Source: Hanleya hanleyi
Taxonomy: Eukaryota > Mollusca > Polyplacophora > Lepidopleurida > Hanleyidae
Reading direction: 5' to 3'
Assembly: GCA_036873755.1 (NCBI GenBank)
Contig: JAVTVY010037093.1
Location: 109,849-173,848, forward strand
Length of the DNA stretch: 64,000 nucleotides
The notes under the pieces are model-generated. The model was given only the letters and a program-made list of their open reading frames with translations, had not been told where the DNA came from and did no database searches. Below, piece after piece: positions 1-11,948 of the stretch (the stretch's first letter is position 1; every line of letters begins with the position of its first letter). Made by a program: the position numbers and the translations under genes.

Positions 1-630
1 ATGCCTATACATTGTCATATGCCAGATGTCAGATGTTTCTTGGGATTGCCTTTCGCTCACTTGCACTTACAGGTTTCGCCACCTTTCTAACAAAAATTCA
101 GGGTAATAACTTGAGAACTGCTCATCGGATTCTTCTTAAATTTGGTATGAATATACCATGAGGTAAGATGTCGCCTGAGATTGCGTTTCGCCCATTTGCG
201 CTACAGGCGGCTTCACCTTGTGTCAAAATCTAAATTCGGTTTCCAGGAAATAACTTGAGGACCCTCCTCGGATTTTTCTCAATTTTGTTTGCAGATACCA
301 CGCCATGAGATATCCCTTGGGATTGTATTTCGTTCACGTTTGCCTACAGGTATCACCACGTGGTAGAAAAATACAAAATTTATTTCCGGGCAATAATTTG
401 ACAACTGCTGATCAGATTCTTCTTAAATTTGGTATTCATATGGCATAAGATGTCGCTTGGGATTGCGTTTCGCCCACTTGCACCTACAGATGATGACACC
501 TGGAGTTAAAGTCAAAATTACGATGAGGAAGTCTTCAGGTTCTCATCAAATTGGATTTGCAGATAATATGCCATGAGATGTCGCTTGGGGCTGCATCTCG
601 GTTACATAGTTTCCATGCTTCACTGCGTGG
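1..630. repeat. Degenerate ~137-bp tandem repeat, about five units
   Basis: The phrase GGGATTG(C) followed by TTTCGCNCACTTGC and CTACAG recurs near 42, 177, 319, 459 and 587, so the spacing is 128-142 bp. Each unit also carries a CTTCTTAAATTTGGTAT-like tract and a CATATGCCATGAGATGTCGC-like tract. Units differ by many substitutions and small indels, which indicates an old array. No coding potential is seen. Confidence 0.7.
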
Positions 631-822
631 AAACTATATTACAGCAGCAATCAACGTTCATTCATCCGTTCTGATTTGATCTCAAAACGTGGGGAGGCAA
701 AAAAAAACTTGATGTATGTGTTCACTATATTCAAGCAGAATACACCAAAGAAGAGAATCTTTCCTATTACAAGACTTTCCAAAATTGCCATTATTTCATC
801 CTTTTAATCTCAGTTCCGACGG

Positions 823-1860
823 AATGACGTTGTTGTTGTACGTGGTACAGATTTCGTGGATGTGCCAATTACAGTATCGATATGTATATGCCAATTCCTC
901 TATCGCTACATACCCATCAACCCAATTCATGGTTCGTCTATCAAATCCGAACCATGACGGATAGCTTGTACACAACAACGAATATCAGCCACTTCAATCA
1001 GAAAACAGACATATCTACCGACGTCACACGAAGGTGGCGTATTGCCCCAAAACGCCGTCCGTTCATTGGATGATAATTTAAACTGACAGCTGCAGTAATA
1101 TCTGTTAAGTCCCAATATGCAGGCCGGGCATGGTACGGAGTATACAGACCTGAATTATGAAGGCTTTACATACCGAGATCAGCATTGTTTTGAATCTGAA
1201 CCCTGCAAATGCGACGAAAAGTGTTTTTATTTCGGGGATTGTTGTGTCGATCTATTGTTCCGAGATTCTGACCAGCAGAGCACACCCGCTTCACCGCATG
1301 TCTCTTGTGAGGGAAGGTATCAGAGATGGCGAAAGGCTACAAAACAGCCATATCTGTTTATGTTGACCAAATGTCCGGCGGGATACGTAGCAGACGACAA
1401 TGTAAAGACTAAATGCTATAAAGCCGGAAGAGCGACTTCCTAGATTCTGCTTCGTACAAAAACGTATCAAATTGAAGACATTCTCCCGAACACTATGAAT
1501 ATAATGAAATGTTTGACGATACAATTGACCGCTGGAACCGGTAATTGGGAAGCCACTAACGGATATATCGACTATCGAAACATTGTCTATCATGTATTAT
1601 CACCCAGTCATGATACAGAAACTCTGTTCACAACAATGTAGTTTGCGCCGTGTGTAACGGGAACAAGCTTGATAGGAATGCGTTTTGCAGGGTTCCGCCT
1701 GTAGTTGCAATTAGGGAAGAGACTTATCCGCTTAATGTTCTGATAGACTTTAATTCAAGACCCAAACTCCTGGACCAAAGTAAAACTTCGACGGAAGATG
1801 AAAAGGAATGCAAAGGTTTAGAGAGATACAACCCATTTCTGGAAAGATATGATCCATAGT
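823..1860 (+). pseudogene. Broken copy of somatomedin-B-type ectodomain exon
   Basis: This stretch matches the intact exons at 5962-6978 and 46857-47882 across its length. A degenerate signal-peptide region is near 823-880. The CKCDEKCFYFGDCCVDLL core is in an open stretch at 1117-1443, and the AVCNGNKLDRN tail and the final KTSTEDEKECK...YNPFL part are at 1640-1850. Relative to the other copies, roughly 125 bp is deleted around 1420-1435, placing a stop at 1441, and further frame changes follow. The splice donor used by the other two copies reads GGAAAG instead of GGTAAG at 1841-1846. It is a decayed paralogue and very unlikely to give a product. Confidence 0.75.
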
Positions 1861-4800
1861 ATTAAGGGTCAGCTGGATGGTCCAGTTTTAATAAACCAAG
1901 TGAGAAATCTCAAATTCCAGGTGTCCGAAAATAATAGAGTAAAACACAGTTTTTGCTGACCATCATCTTCTTTGGGATCATGTAAAACACAGCCGCTGTT
2001 GGCTTCTTGCGTTGTAATCAAGGACAATAGCACCTTCTTTCTATAATTCTGGAAAATATAATGCAAAATTTATAGAAATATGCATAAGCCATTCAAGGGA
2101 TGACGCTGATGCATTTTTGAAAGTCGTGTGATGGGGAAGAGTCTCTTCTTTGATATTCTGCTTCATTATAGTAAAGTCATACATCAATATGTTCCTTGTC
2201 TCATGGAGGATCCCGCCATGACATGCAGGTATATCTACATAAATAAAAATATACAAACAACAATTGTTTTTTGGGCTTTAGCATAAGTCCATAATTATCG
2301 AACAAACAATATTGAAAAGCAGTTAAGAAAATTCTATATACATGTAGCGTGCGCGCAAGAAAGACTATGTTAGATATGAAAATTGTTTTGAGAAGTATTT
2401 TCAAATATCTTTTCCGTAATTGTCTACAAATTTTGTATGAACTGGGCCTACCTGACATGTGTATCATATCACAGATGCGTGCATTTCTCAATTAATTATG
2501 CAGCTTCAGTTAGCATCGGGCACAATCATAACAGAATGTGAATGCATGTGTTAGTGAATGAGTGAGTAAATATGATTTAACGCCACTTTCAACACTACTT
2601 CAATCATATAACGATGTTGGGCCCTATTCATCAAGAAGCTAGAACATCACGGGAAGGTTCATATTCCTTTTTACACTCGGAAAACCCACGAGTGGGGTCC
2701 TATTCCTTTTCACACCCGTGGACCACAATAGGCAGTTGGGGATTGGAAGAAAGAATCCAGGGCATTTTCCTCACTGACTGCAGAAACTGGATCAGATGTA
2801 TTAGTTTTCCAAACTGATACCGGTTGGTGACAGTGGTGTGACAAACACATGCCTTGGATACCTATACACAGCTTTAGACTGTCCTTTATATTGGCTGACA
2901 CGAGTCATTGCCTTTGACAATTATGTTGGCATAGTAAAAGAGAAAAAATCTTTTAAAAATACTTTCCAATGAAACTTTCTTTTCTGAGATAGTCTTTGTT
3001 GTAGCAGAGACAATACAAAAACATTTAATGTACTTTTCAATAGTGTATATTTATTATTTGTGGATTTCTGCTGGCAGTCCCAAGAACAATTGTTTTTTGT
3101 GCATTTATAGTTTTCTAGATATACCCGTATGTCAAACATGTTATGGTGGGACAAGGAACATTTTGATGTATGACTTTACCATATTGAAGCAGAATACACC
3201 AAATAAGATATTCTTTTCCATTACATGACTTTCAAATATTTGCCACTAAATCATCTCTCACATCCTGATTCCCCTTAAGAAGCATGGGGATGTGAGAGAT
3301 TTAGATTTTTTTGTTAGGTTAAAATTTTCAAAAAGGTACTAAATTTTCAAGCGAGCATGATTTCATCTCAGAAAGATAGAAAACACAATTAAACACAAGA
3401 AAATATAACTATTTCTTTGAACAAACTCAAAAAATGACTTTGTGGAGCAAAATTTATCAAAAATGTAGTGGATTTCTCAAAGTAAAATTTAGAAATTGGA
3501 AATATGTAGTGACTGTTTAACTCACGAATAAAGTTGAATCATGTCTTCTTTGAGGGCAAACAAAGAAGACCTACTTGAAGTTGTTGGAAAATAAGATGCT
3601 ACACGTGGTCAAGCAAACTGAATTGCTCAGGAAAATGGCGATTCACATATATATTCCTGCTCAGGTGGACTTTTTCCGACCTCGATCCATTAACCCTTTG
3701 CACAAAATTGAACACCTGTCAGTCAAAGTCAGTCTGAATGAGACAGTTCTTCAACGTGTTGTTTTTGTTTGGTGTTGTTGTTGTTGGCACATGGGTTAAT
3801 GTCTTTCATCTACACACGTTTATGCTCACCCATTTTCATCGACAAACGCTTGCAGAACATGCGATCAGAATGCAGAACCATTCAGACGGGAGGGCTACTC
3901 ACCGAAATTCACTATACTACCATCTTTGTTGTCTAAATTTTATGTAATTAGACGAATGATCTGTTTTTCCTCAGTTTTACCAATTATCAAATCTCGCGCG
4001 ATATCTCGTGACGCATACGGCAGGATATTAGAGTAAGGCGGGTTCAAAAAAGTAAATCTCCAGAGAGGTTGACAAAAATGATTTTCTGCAAAGAAAATGT
4101 CGAATTAAATATTTTGTATGCTAAATATCACCCTATTTCACTGAATTATAATGCTGCTTTGCTGTTTATACATGTTATTGACGATGTTTTCGACATGCCT
4201 ATTTGGGCGTATGAATATTATTGAGATGTGATGGGTCATCTTGTTTGGAAAAGAAGCACGCTCTCTCACATTCCGAACTCTGTGAAATCGAAGCGCTAAA
4301 TTCGATTTCTATATCAACAGATGGGCTGAAAAGTACGTATCTAACTGTGTATTTGTGGAAAATTTTAATTTGATATCTGCTATGGTTTATTTTCTATTGA
4401 ATAATTTTTATGTCGTTGTGACGTCGAAGGCAAATGGCGAGATTCCATCGGTCATTTTGTGTACACGTGTCGAGTCGAAAATGTATGTACGGGCACGTGC
4501 TTCAGGCGATATGGATAATTTTGCTCGTAGGATCTCCAAAACTTAGTTGAGTCATTTTATTTATCCTTTTACTGAACTGTTGTAGTATTTATTTTCTGAA
4601 AGTCGCTTCGGGAAATACGTTGTCATTTCATTTCATTTTTGCTTCACAAAGGTATTGAAAACATTTTTCCCCCAAAAAAAAAGAAATAATTTTTTTGTTG
4701 CCATTTCATGTCTCCTGGTATCATGGTGTCAAAAAATTTGGTCATAGCGAAGGTGAGGGGCGTTTTTAAAAATTTGGACTTGGCAAAATTTTTCGAAATC

Positions 4801-4919
4801 TCAAAGATCCCGAATCTCCTTAAAACGGTTTAATGTAAACAAATAATGTATAAATTACATTCAAAGACCAACCAACCATCTGAATACGAATTACAATCCC
4901 AATAATCTTGATAAAATAA
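1861..4919. other. Non-coding stretch with diverged copies of the duplicated flank
   Basis: No convincing gene is visible; all open frames are short. 1861-2060 matches the intron sequence after the intact exons (compare 7003-7130). 3240-4345 is a diverged copy of 7200-8180 and 48120-49450, including the AAATCGAAGCGCTAAATTCG tract near 4290. 2563-2740 holds a TGAGTGAGTAAATATG... repeat of the gastropod-like family, followed by a CCCACGAGTGGGG-type imperfect repeat. The broken exon plus this flank therefore form an older third copy of the segmental duplication. Confidence 0.6.
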
Positions 4920-5961
4920 CTCCGTGATATTAACAATATTTCACGCTTTAAAATTAATTGAACTTTTTAATTCTCTGCATGTAGAACAGTAAAATATAGT
5001 AGTTACTTCATGTACCAGGGCTCCATCGTACATGTACCAGGGTTCAAGCGTACTGGGTGACGTCCTAATGTATTGAAAGATTGGAGGGAAGTGACATCAA
5101 TAATTTCTGATAATCCAACAGACAGATGTTTCTGATTTCCCACCAGGCAAAGTCCAGGCAAATCTAAACGGGATCAGTCGATACAATGCCTCTCGAAGAT
5201 ATTTTCCCACTGTGCAAGGGAAAATCCCGTTGTCAAGGAAACACGCATGCGCAGTCATGCAACGATATAGACTTATCCGGCATGGTGTCCTTCGTGAAAA
5301 AAGTGACATTTATGCAGTGATCCGTGACCTGGTCCATATCATAGCTTTACATTGTATACTTACTCTTTCAAACCAGCAAATAATAACATAAAAAAAACGT
5401 ATACAGAGTGAAAGGAAAGAGTAGCATGATAACCGTGGGCCCGAGTTAAAAAATTTCACTATCACATAGTCATATTTAGAAATGATAAATACTGGTATAA
5501 CGGACACAAACAGGGGTCATTACCTAGTGGAAGAACGATGTTGTGTTCAATTTGGTTCAAAACTGCCTGGCACTGACTGAAGTGTAGTGGAACATACTTA
5601 GCGTATGTACAGCCACATAGTTCACGGTCGTCCAATATTGTGATAAACCGGGTTTTTACCGGCATTTCGATTTTGTCGCACAGTTAAATTGAGCTTGGAG
5701 TGTTTACGACATAGAGACAAACATTTTAGTTAGTGTCTAGGTCAAAGCAGTCATTCGTCAAGTAAGGCCAATGTTATGCTTATGGTGACAGTATAAGTGA
5801 AGTTGGACAAATTAATACAGCGATCCAATTGCCGCCAGCGAGTATAGCAACCTGCATATCTCGATTTAGCTCATCAATGGAACCGTGAAAATTTGCGGTT
5901 TGATATTTCTTCATGTGTTGACATATTTTCCCCGGTGAATGTGAGCTGCATTGTGCATAGA

Positions 5962-6978
5962 ATGTCGTTGCTGTGGTACGTGGTGCAGATTGTGTGGATA
6001 TGCCACTATCGATACACAGAAGGACAACCGGCGGATACAAATCCTCCTCCCGGTCTCATCATAAAAGCTGATCAATCATTTCGCGATACAGTTTTTGAGA
6101 CTGGGGATTATGCTTGCGGAAGAGTAAATTTCTGCAATTCTTCATTCGCCAACCACCCTAAAGAGCAATGGTTTGACTGCAAACCCTGCAAATGCGACGA
6201 GAAGTGTTTTTATTTCGGGGATTGTTGTGTCGATCTATTGTTCCGAGATTCTGACCAGCAGAGCACACCCGCTTCAGCGCATGTCTCTTGTGAGAGAAGG
6301 TATCCGAAATGGCGGGAAGCTACAAAACAGCCATATATGTTTATGTTGACGAAATGCCCGGATAAATATGTAGCAGACGACAATGTGAAAACTAAATGCG
6401 AGAAAGCCGATGTTTCGAATTTCGAGCAAGCGAACCCCGTTTCCAGTATCTTATCACAGCTGACTTACAGGAATATATTCTGCGCTGTTTGTCACGGAGT
6501 TACATTGTATAAAATATGGGGACTCGAAGTTGAATGCGGAAACAGCGACTTCCTAGATTCTGCTTCAGATGAAAACGAGTTATGGAAAACGATTCTGGAC
6601 AATCCTACGTGTCAAATTGAAAACTTTCCCCCAAACGGTGTGAATATAAGGACCTGTTTTGGCGATGCAATTGACCACTGTAATTCTTCCGGTAATTGGC
6701 AAGCCACAAGCAGATATATTGAGACGTTGTGTAACATGTATTATCACCCGGTCCAATATGGAAACTCTCTTTACAAAAATATATTTTGTGCCGTGTGTAA
6801 CGGGAACAGGCTTGATAGGAATGAGTTTTGCAGGGTTCCACCTGTAGTTTTGCCTAGGGAAGAGACTTACCCGCTTAGTGTTCTCATAGATTTCAGACCC
6901 AAACTCCTGGACCAAAGTAAAACTTCGACGGAAGACGAAAAGGATTGCAATGTTTTGGAGAGATACAACCCATTTCTG
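5962..6978 (+). CDS. Exon encoding secreted somatomedin-B-like cysteine-rich ectodomain (copy A)
   Basis: The exon encodes 339 codons starting MSLLWYVVQIVWICHYRY, a short hydrophobic signal-peptide-like N-terminus. The start at 5962 is preferred because the upstream in-frame extension to 5893 is not conserved in copy B. A somatomedin-B-like core with eight cysteines lies at residues about 52-95, with CKCDEKC and GDCC. Two YRNIFCAVCHG / YKNIFCAVCNG modules follow, with cysteines at about 174/177 and 276/279. At 6979 a consensus GTAAGT donor follows codon 339 (phase 0). The open frame only runs to a stop at 7002 by reading into the intron. Domains like these occur in the extracellular part of expanded molluscan receptor families, including adhesion/methuselah-like GPCRs. 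No 7TM exon is visible downstream, so the full product is unknown. Confidence 0.7.
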
Positions 6979-8554
6979 GTAAGTTATGATTCAAAGTATT
7001 AAGGGTCAGCTGGATGGTCTAGTTTTTTTTTAAACCAAGTGAAAAATCTCAAATTTGAGGTGTCTCAAAATAATACAGTAACACAGGTTTTACTCACCAC
7101 CATCTTCCTTAGGATCATTTAAAACACAGCCAACCCCATGGTTGGTTTCTTGCGTTGCAATCTCGTTACTTCTGTCTATACTTCTGGAAAATATAATGCA
7201 AAATATATAGAAAAGATGCCTAGGCACTTTAGGGGAAGGGTGATCCGAGCGATTTTGACATTTTTTTGTCAAGTTGAAATTTTCAAAAAGGCACTAAATT
7301 ATCTAGCGCGTATATTTTCATGTCAACAACATAGGAAACACCATAAAACACATGAAAATATGACTATTTCTTTGAACTAACTCGAAAATATGACTTTGTT
7401 GATCAAAACTGACCAAAAATAGAGTCGATTTCTGGAAGTAAAATTTAAAAATGAATTGTAAAGAATGTTTAACTCGCGAATAAAGTTGAATCATCTCTCC
7501 GTTGAGGGTAAACAAGAAATATCTACTTGAAGTTGTTAGGAGATAGAACGTGGTCAAATAAACTGAATTGTTCAGAAAGATGGACTTTTCGCGGCCTCGA
7601 TGCATTAAGCTTTTGCACAAAATTGAACACCTGTCATTCAAAGTGAATGTGAATGGCATGGATAGTCATTTAGCTGCGCCTTCCACGAATGCTTTCAGAA
7701 CACGCGATCGGAATGCAGAACCATTCACTTGAAACGAACGAAATTCCCTGTATTACCATCTTCGTTGTCTAAATTTGATGTAATGAGACAAATAATCTGG
7801 GGTTTTTAATCTGTCAAGCCACATTATCAATTTCTCGAGAAACATGTGACTGGATATTGGAGTAAGTCGGCTCAAAAACGTAGATCGCCAGAGAGGTCGT
7901 CAAAACTGCTTTTCTGCAATGAAACTGTCGAATTAATTATTTCTTATGCTAAATATCAGCATATTTCACTAAATTATGATGATTCTTTGATGTTTATACA
8001 TGTTATGGGCGATATTCTCTACATGCTTGTTTGGTCGTACGAATACTATTTTCATCATGTGATCATCACCTTGTTCGAAAAGAAGCACTCTGTTACATTA
8101 CGAACCGTCTGAAATCGAAGCGCTAAATTCGATTTCTATGTCAACAGATGGGCTGAAAATTACGTATCTAACTGTGTAGTTGTGAAAACTTTGAATTTGA
8201 TATTTGTTATAGTTTATTTTCTATCGAATTATCTTCATTTCGTTGTAAAGTGTTTAGGCAAAATGGTGAGATTTCAGTGTACAATCAAATAAGCAAACAA
8301 ATAAATAACAAGTTGAAATTTCTATCTCAAGTTTCCATCGTGAAATTGATTAAAAAGGTGACTAAAACAGACTGTATGTTTCACACAGTATGTCTCCGTG
8401 GGGGGGGGGGGGGGGTGCAGAATCACTCCCAGTGCGGGGGGGAGGGGTCAACAAACATGGCAAAGTTGGGAGAGAGGCAGCCAAATTTCAAAACATTTTT
8501 CAACCTTTCGTTCTAATCTTTGTTGATAATCAATTCAAGGAGGGCTATTTTTTC
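6979..8554. other. Presumed intron/flank of copy A, non-coding
   Basis: No supported gene. The sequence is AT-rich with short random frames and aligns in blocks with 47883-49840 and 1861-4345. A poly-G tract interrupts it at 8399-8415, with a G-rich stretch to about 8450. Confidence 0.55.
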
Positions 8555-8672
8555 AATGGTTATTTTACGCGCGGTTAGTGTGTGATATTTTATAAACTTT
8601 AGAGCTCGGGCTTGGACCTTGCCCTAAATTATAAACTTTTCCACACTAACCGTGGGTCAAATAGCCATTGAA
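8555..8672. repeat. Small hairpin-type element, partly rearranged (copy A)
   Basis: ACGCGCGGTTAGTGTG near 8569 is complementary to CACACTAACCGTG near 8641, and GTCAAATAGCCATTGAACACGCC follows. The cleaner version is at 49844-49939 in copy B. The loop here carries an extra sequence around 8600-8635. Confidence 0.5.
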
Positions 8673-9030
8673 CACGCCTATGAAAACATTATTTATTAAA
8701 ATGACGTCTGCCGCATAGAGCGGGTAGAGAAATGATGTACAAATGTTTGCATTATACATTTGCCATGAAATTTCTCGAGACAAGACAAAAAAAATTTCCC
8801 TCATACAAGTCAGAGATCAGCCTGGCCAACTCACATGAACTGGGGGTTATATTTACACATGCCAGCTTTATGGGTATCTGGACTTCAAATAGAATTTATG
8901 CATCATTTGTTATGTACGAATCGTGTCCATAGCGTGTGTATGCCATCCTGGTTGTTTCCCCCGATAAACATGTTTTATCGAGCCCGTTGCTTGAGCTGCG
9001 GAAGGCTCGGTATGGGTGCCACAAATTATG

Positions 9031-9095
9031 ATGTCCGTCTGTCTGCCTGTCTCTCTGTCTGTCTATCTCTCTGTCTGTCTGTCTGTCCATCTATC
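9031..9095. repeat. TGTC/TGTCTG microsatellite
   Basis: Tandem TCTGTCTG-type units with CTAT interruptions. The orthologous position in copy B is 50287-50332. Simple repeat. Confidence 0.85.
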
Positions 9096-9217
9096 TGCGG
9101 GGCCAAGTAAATGTTAAAGTTTTGGAATCGGCCGAACCCTATGTCTCCTGAACTAACCCCCACCCCGAACCCTCATATATTTCGGATGCTTGCATCAGAC
9201 TACACTTATTCAACCCA

Positions 9218-9445
9218 TTCACTATCCTTGGGAAGCATGTCACCATCCTCTATCTCCTAAACTAAGCTTCGACCGATCCCATACCCTAATATAGTCTTGG
9301 AGCTTATATCATGCTATACTTATTCAACCCATCCACTATCCTTGGGAAGCATGTCACCACCCTCTATCTCCTAAACTAAGCTTCGACCGATCCCATACCC
9401 TAATATAGTCTTGGAGCTTATATCATGCTATACTTATTCAACCCA
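9218..9445. repeat. 114-bp direct tandem duplication
   Basis: TTGGGAAGCATGTCACCA...CTTGGAGCTTATATCATGCT occurs twice with a 114-bp offset (9230 and 9344). Copy B of the segmental duplication has a single unit near 50457, so this duplication arose after the copies separated. Confidence 0.8.
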
Positions 9446-9465
9446 TCCACTAACCTACACACTTA

Positions 9466-10130
9466 GCCCAGAAGGTGTAAATTACACCTCTACGGGGTGT
9501 AAATGGCTTGTCCCAGGGCTAACACCCTTTTGGGTGCGAATTAACACCTTCTCCGAAAGGTGTAAATTTACACCTTCTCGAAAAGGTGTTAAATTACACC
9601 TTTTTGCTCACATTACACCTTCCATGGGTGTTCATTCACACCTTCTGAATAAAATTTGCACCTTCCAGACAAATTTATAAGCATATTTTTGGGGGAACCC
9701 AGCATCCCATGGGTGTTTATTTACACCTTTTGGCCACAACTAAACCTTTCAGTGGTGTTAATTTACACCTTTTCAACAGAATTACACCTTCTTTGGGTGT
9801 TTATTCACACCTTTTGAGCAAATTTGTATCATCTAGGGGTGCTAAAATACACCTTCTGGTGATCATTCCATCTTCCAGGGGTGTTAAATCACACCTTATT
9901 GGTAAGTATTACACCTTTCATTGGTGTTAATTTACACCTTTTGACCGAGATTATGCCCTATTGGGTGTTTATTTACACCTTTTGGCCAAAATTAAACCTT
10001 CTAGGGGTGCTAAAATACACCTTCTGGAGACAATTCCATCTTCCAAGGGTGTTAAAACACACCCATTTCGTGAGAATTACACCTTCAAAAGGTGTTAATT
10101 TGCACCTTTTAGTGAGAATTAGTGGTGTTC
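9466..10130. repeat. Dense GGTGTNAATTTACACC palindromic motif array
   Basis: More than a dozen occurrences of TTTACACCTT or its complement AAGGTGTAAA lie at short irregular spacing, many as the palindrome GGTGT(T)AATTTACACC. A second smaller array at 13448-13634 forms the other end of the same element. Open frames across this array are repeat artefacts. Confidence 0.75.
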
Positions 10131-10437
10131 GTACCACCCAGTAATGGCTCATGATATATTTTATTAAGGAAATCACAAAAAACACATTTACATTGGTCTT
10201 TTCATGTTAGCCCTCCCTAATATCATAGTTCACTCTCAATCTGTGTGTGAAGAGATGTTCATATACACACCCACTTTCTCGGGGTGTTCTGACCCAAGTT
10301 GTATGAAATTATGTTCATATACACACCCGCTTTCTCGGTGTGTCCTGACCCTACAGTAGCCTGAGTTGTACGTATATATGAGTATGCTAGCACATCTTCA
10401 TAGATGTGTACTAATGTACCTCAGAGCCAGTGTTTCG

Positions 10438-10610
10438 AATTACCAGCGTCTAGTCCGTCATTTATAATCCAGCCGTCGTCCATTAGAGAATATCCGCGTC
10501 CATAATCCGAAGACCTATTCCATTTTCCATATAACAGTATTAGCACCAAATTCAAAAAGACAATCATAGTATACATAAACATAGGCTTGTTTCCTGCAAA
10601 AGAGAAATCC
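10438..10610 (-). repeat. Exon-like repeated fragment with splice-acceptor-like start
   Basis: On the minus strand, a pyrimidine tract ending in TTTTGCAG is followed by an open segment encoding NKPMFMYTMIVFLNLVLILL, a probable membrane span, then a polar tail rich in D, G and N. A diverged copy lies forward at 20245-20393, and its end alone recurs at 29307-29338. The fragment therefore travels with a repeat family rather than being a single host exon. Function unknown. Confidence 0.45.
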
Positions 10611-10816
10611 CGAAATCTTTCGGGAATATAACCCGAAATCACGTTCTCTTATGGTAGTCGTCGGAATGAATGATAATCCCCGGGATAGCAGAAAAATATC
10701 ATGATCTGTTAACATCAGACTTGAGATACTAGTATTTCTAATATATGTCTTGGCTATTGCCAGTCTCGAGAGGTAGATTTACGTAGACATGTTTTGACAT
10801 AATTAATATGTCTCTG

Positions 10817-11212
10817 CTTCTTGTAGCGTTTTCTCTGTTTACTAGCGTCTTGTTTTCATTCTGTCTCTAATGAGTTAGAACGAATCAGTTGATATACAGC
10901 GTTTGTTGTAGTCATGATACTGATCTTCTCAATCAAGGTCGCAGTACTTCTTGTGGCGTTTTCTCTGTTTACTAGAGAAGCGTCTTTTCATTCTGTCTCT
11001 AATGAGTTAGAACGAATCAGTTGATATACAGCGTTTGTTGTAGTCATGATACTAATCTTCTCAATCAAGGTCGCAGGACTTCTTGTAGCGTTTCTTTGTT
11101 TACTAGAGAAGTGTGTTGTTTTCATTCTGGCTCTAATGAGTTAGAACGCATCAGCTGGTATACGGCGTTTGTCTATCAGGATACGTACTAATCTTCTCAA
11201 TCAAGGTCCCAG
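10817..11212. repeat. Three tandem ~131-bp units
   Basis: CTTCTTGTAGCGTTTTCTCT starts units at 10817, 10947 and 11079 (periods 130 and 132). Each continues through TTCATTCTG.CTCTAATGAG and TCTTCTCAATCAAGGTC. The third unit is slightly diverged. Confidence 0.85.
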
Positions 11213-11561
11213 GAATAACTGACTGTATATTCTCAGTATGTTAACGTCTGGCCTAATCCGGTAACATTTGATAGGTGGACGGAGACAAAGGAGTTATCGC
11301 TGATAGGTTATAGCTGCGCGTTCCTGATTGGCTGAATCTGCGTCAGTTGATTGGCTAATTATGGTGCCTGGGTTAAATGCCTTGTACGCTAGAATCCCTC
11401 CAAGCTCTTATCGACTGGAGTATTTGACTGTATCAAATTGCGGATACGATTTAAGCCCACCTATGTAGTGCCTAATGCACATGTTTAGCCAGCATGACTT
11501 CCACTGGAAAATGCGTAAATCAGTTGCGGGATGAGAAATATGAAATCGAAACACTAAACTC

Positions 11562-11948
11562 ATGAGTATATATACTCATATATACGTTAAACAGTCGTTT
11601 TTGTTTCGTCACACTGGTACTAATTTCAAAGTTAACAGTGACATGAACTGCAGCCCGCAAAATTTGTTGTATTTCATTTCTTGCAATGGATGTGACAAAA
11701 CGAATATCGGTGAAACTAGGGATTTGGTGAGAAATAGAGTTAGGGTCCATCATCAACAAATTAATACGCCTGCATTAAGACACCTAAAAGTCAGCAAACA
11801 CATAGCCGATTGTGCTGGTCATCTTGAAACTAAATTCAGTATTTTACCCTTTTCATGCTTTTACAAAATGAAAACAGATGACAACATCAGGCGACAGACG
11901 ATGGAACAATACTTTATTAGCAAATTCCGATGTGAATTAAACTGTTGA
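11562..11948 (+). pseudogene. GIY-YIG endonuclease remnant (Penelope-like element type)
   Basis: The open frame encodes 128 residues. NLLYFISCNGCDKTNIGETR has the layout of the degenerate GIY-YIG core of Penelope-like retroelements: a hydrophobic LIYxIxC segment, a CxxC pair, then an IGET-type turn. It is followed by LVRNRVRVHHQQI, where R and H are the expected catalytic-helix positions, and later HIADC and a C-terminal METYF-like stretch with a conserved-position glutamate. The N-terminal part and any reverse transcriptase are missing upstream, where stops appear at once. It probably represents the nuclease tail of a truncated element. The product is unlikely to be active on its own. Confidence 0.55.

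Noticed and set aside
5893..5961. N-terminal extension of the copy A ectodomain frame
   Set aside because: Not conserved in copy B, and it lies before the hydrophobic leader, so the ATG at 5962 is the better start.
9411..10185. Several 70-90-aa frames
   Set aside because: They are translations of the TTTACACC motif array and contain only its periodic peptides.
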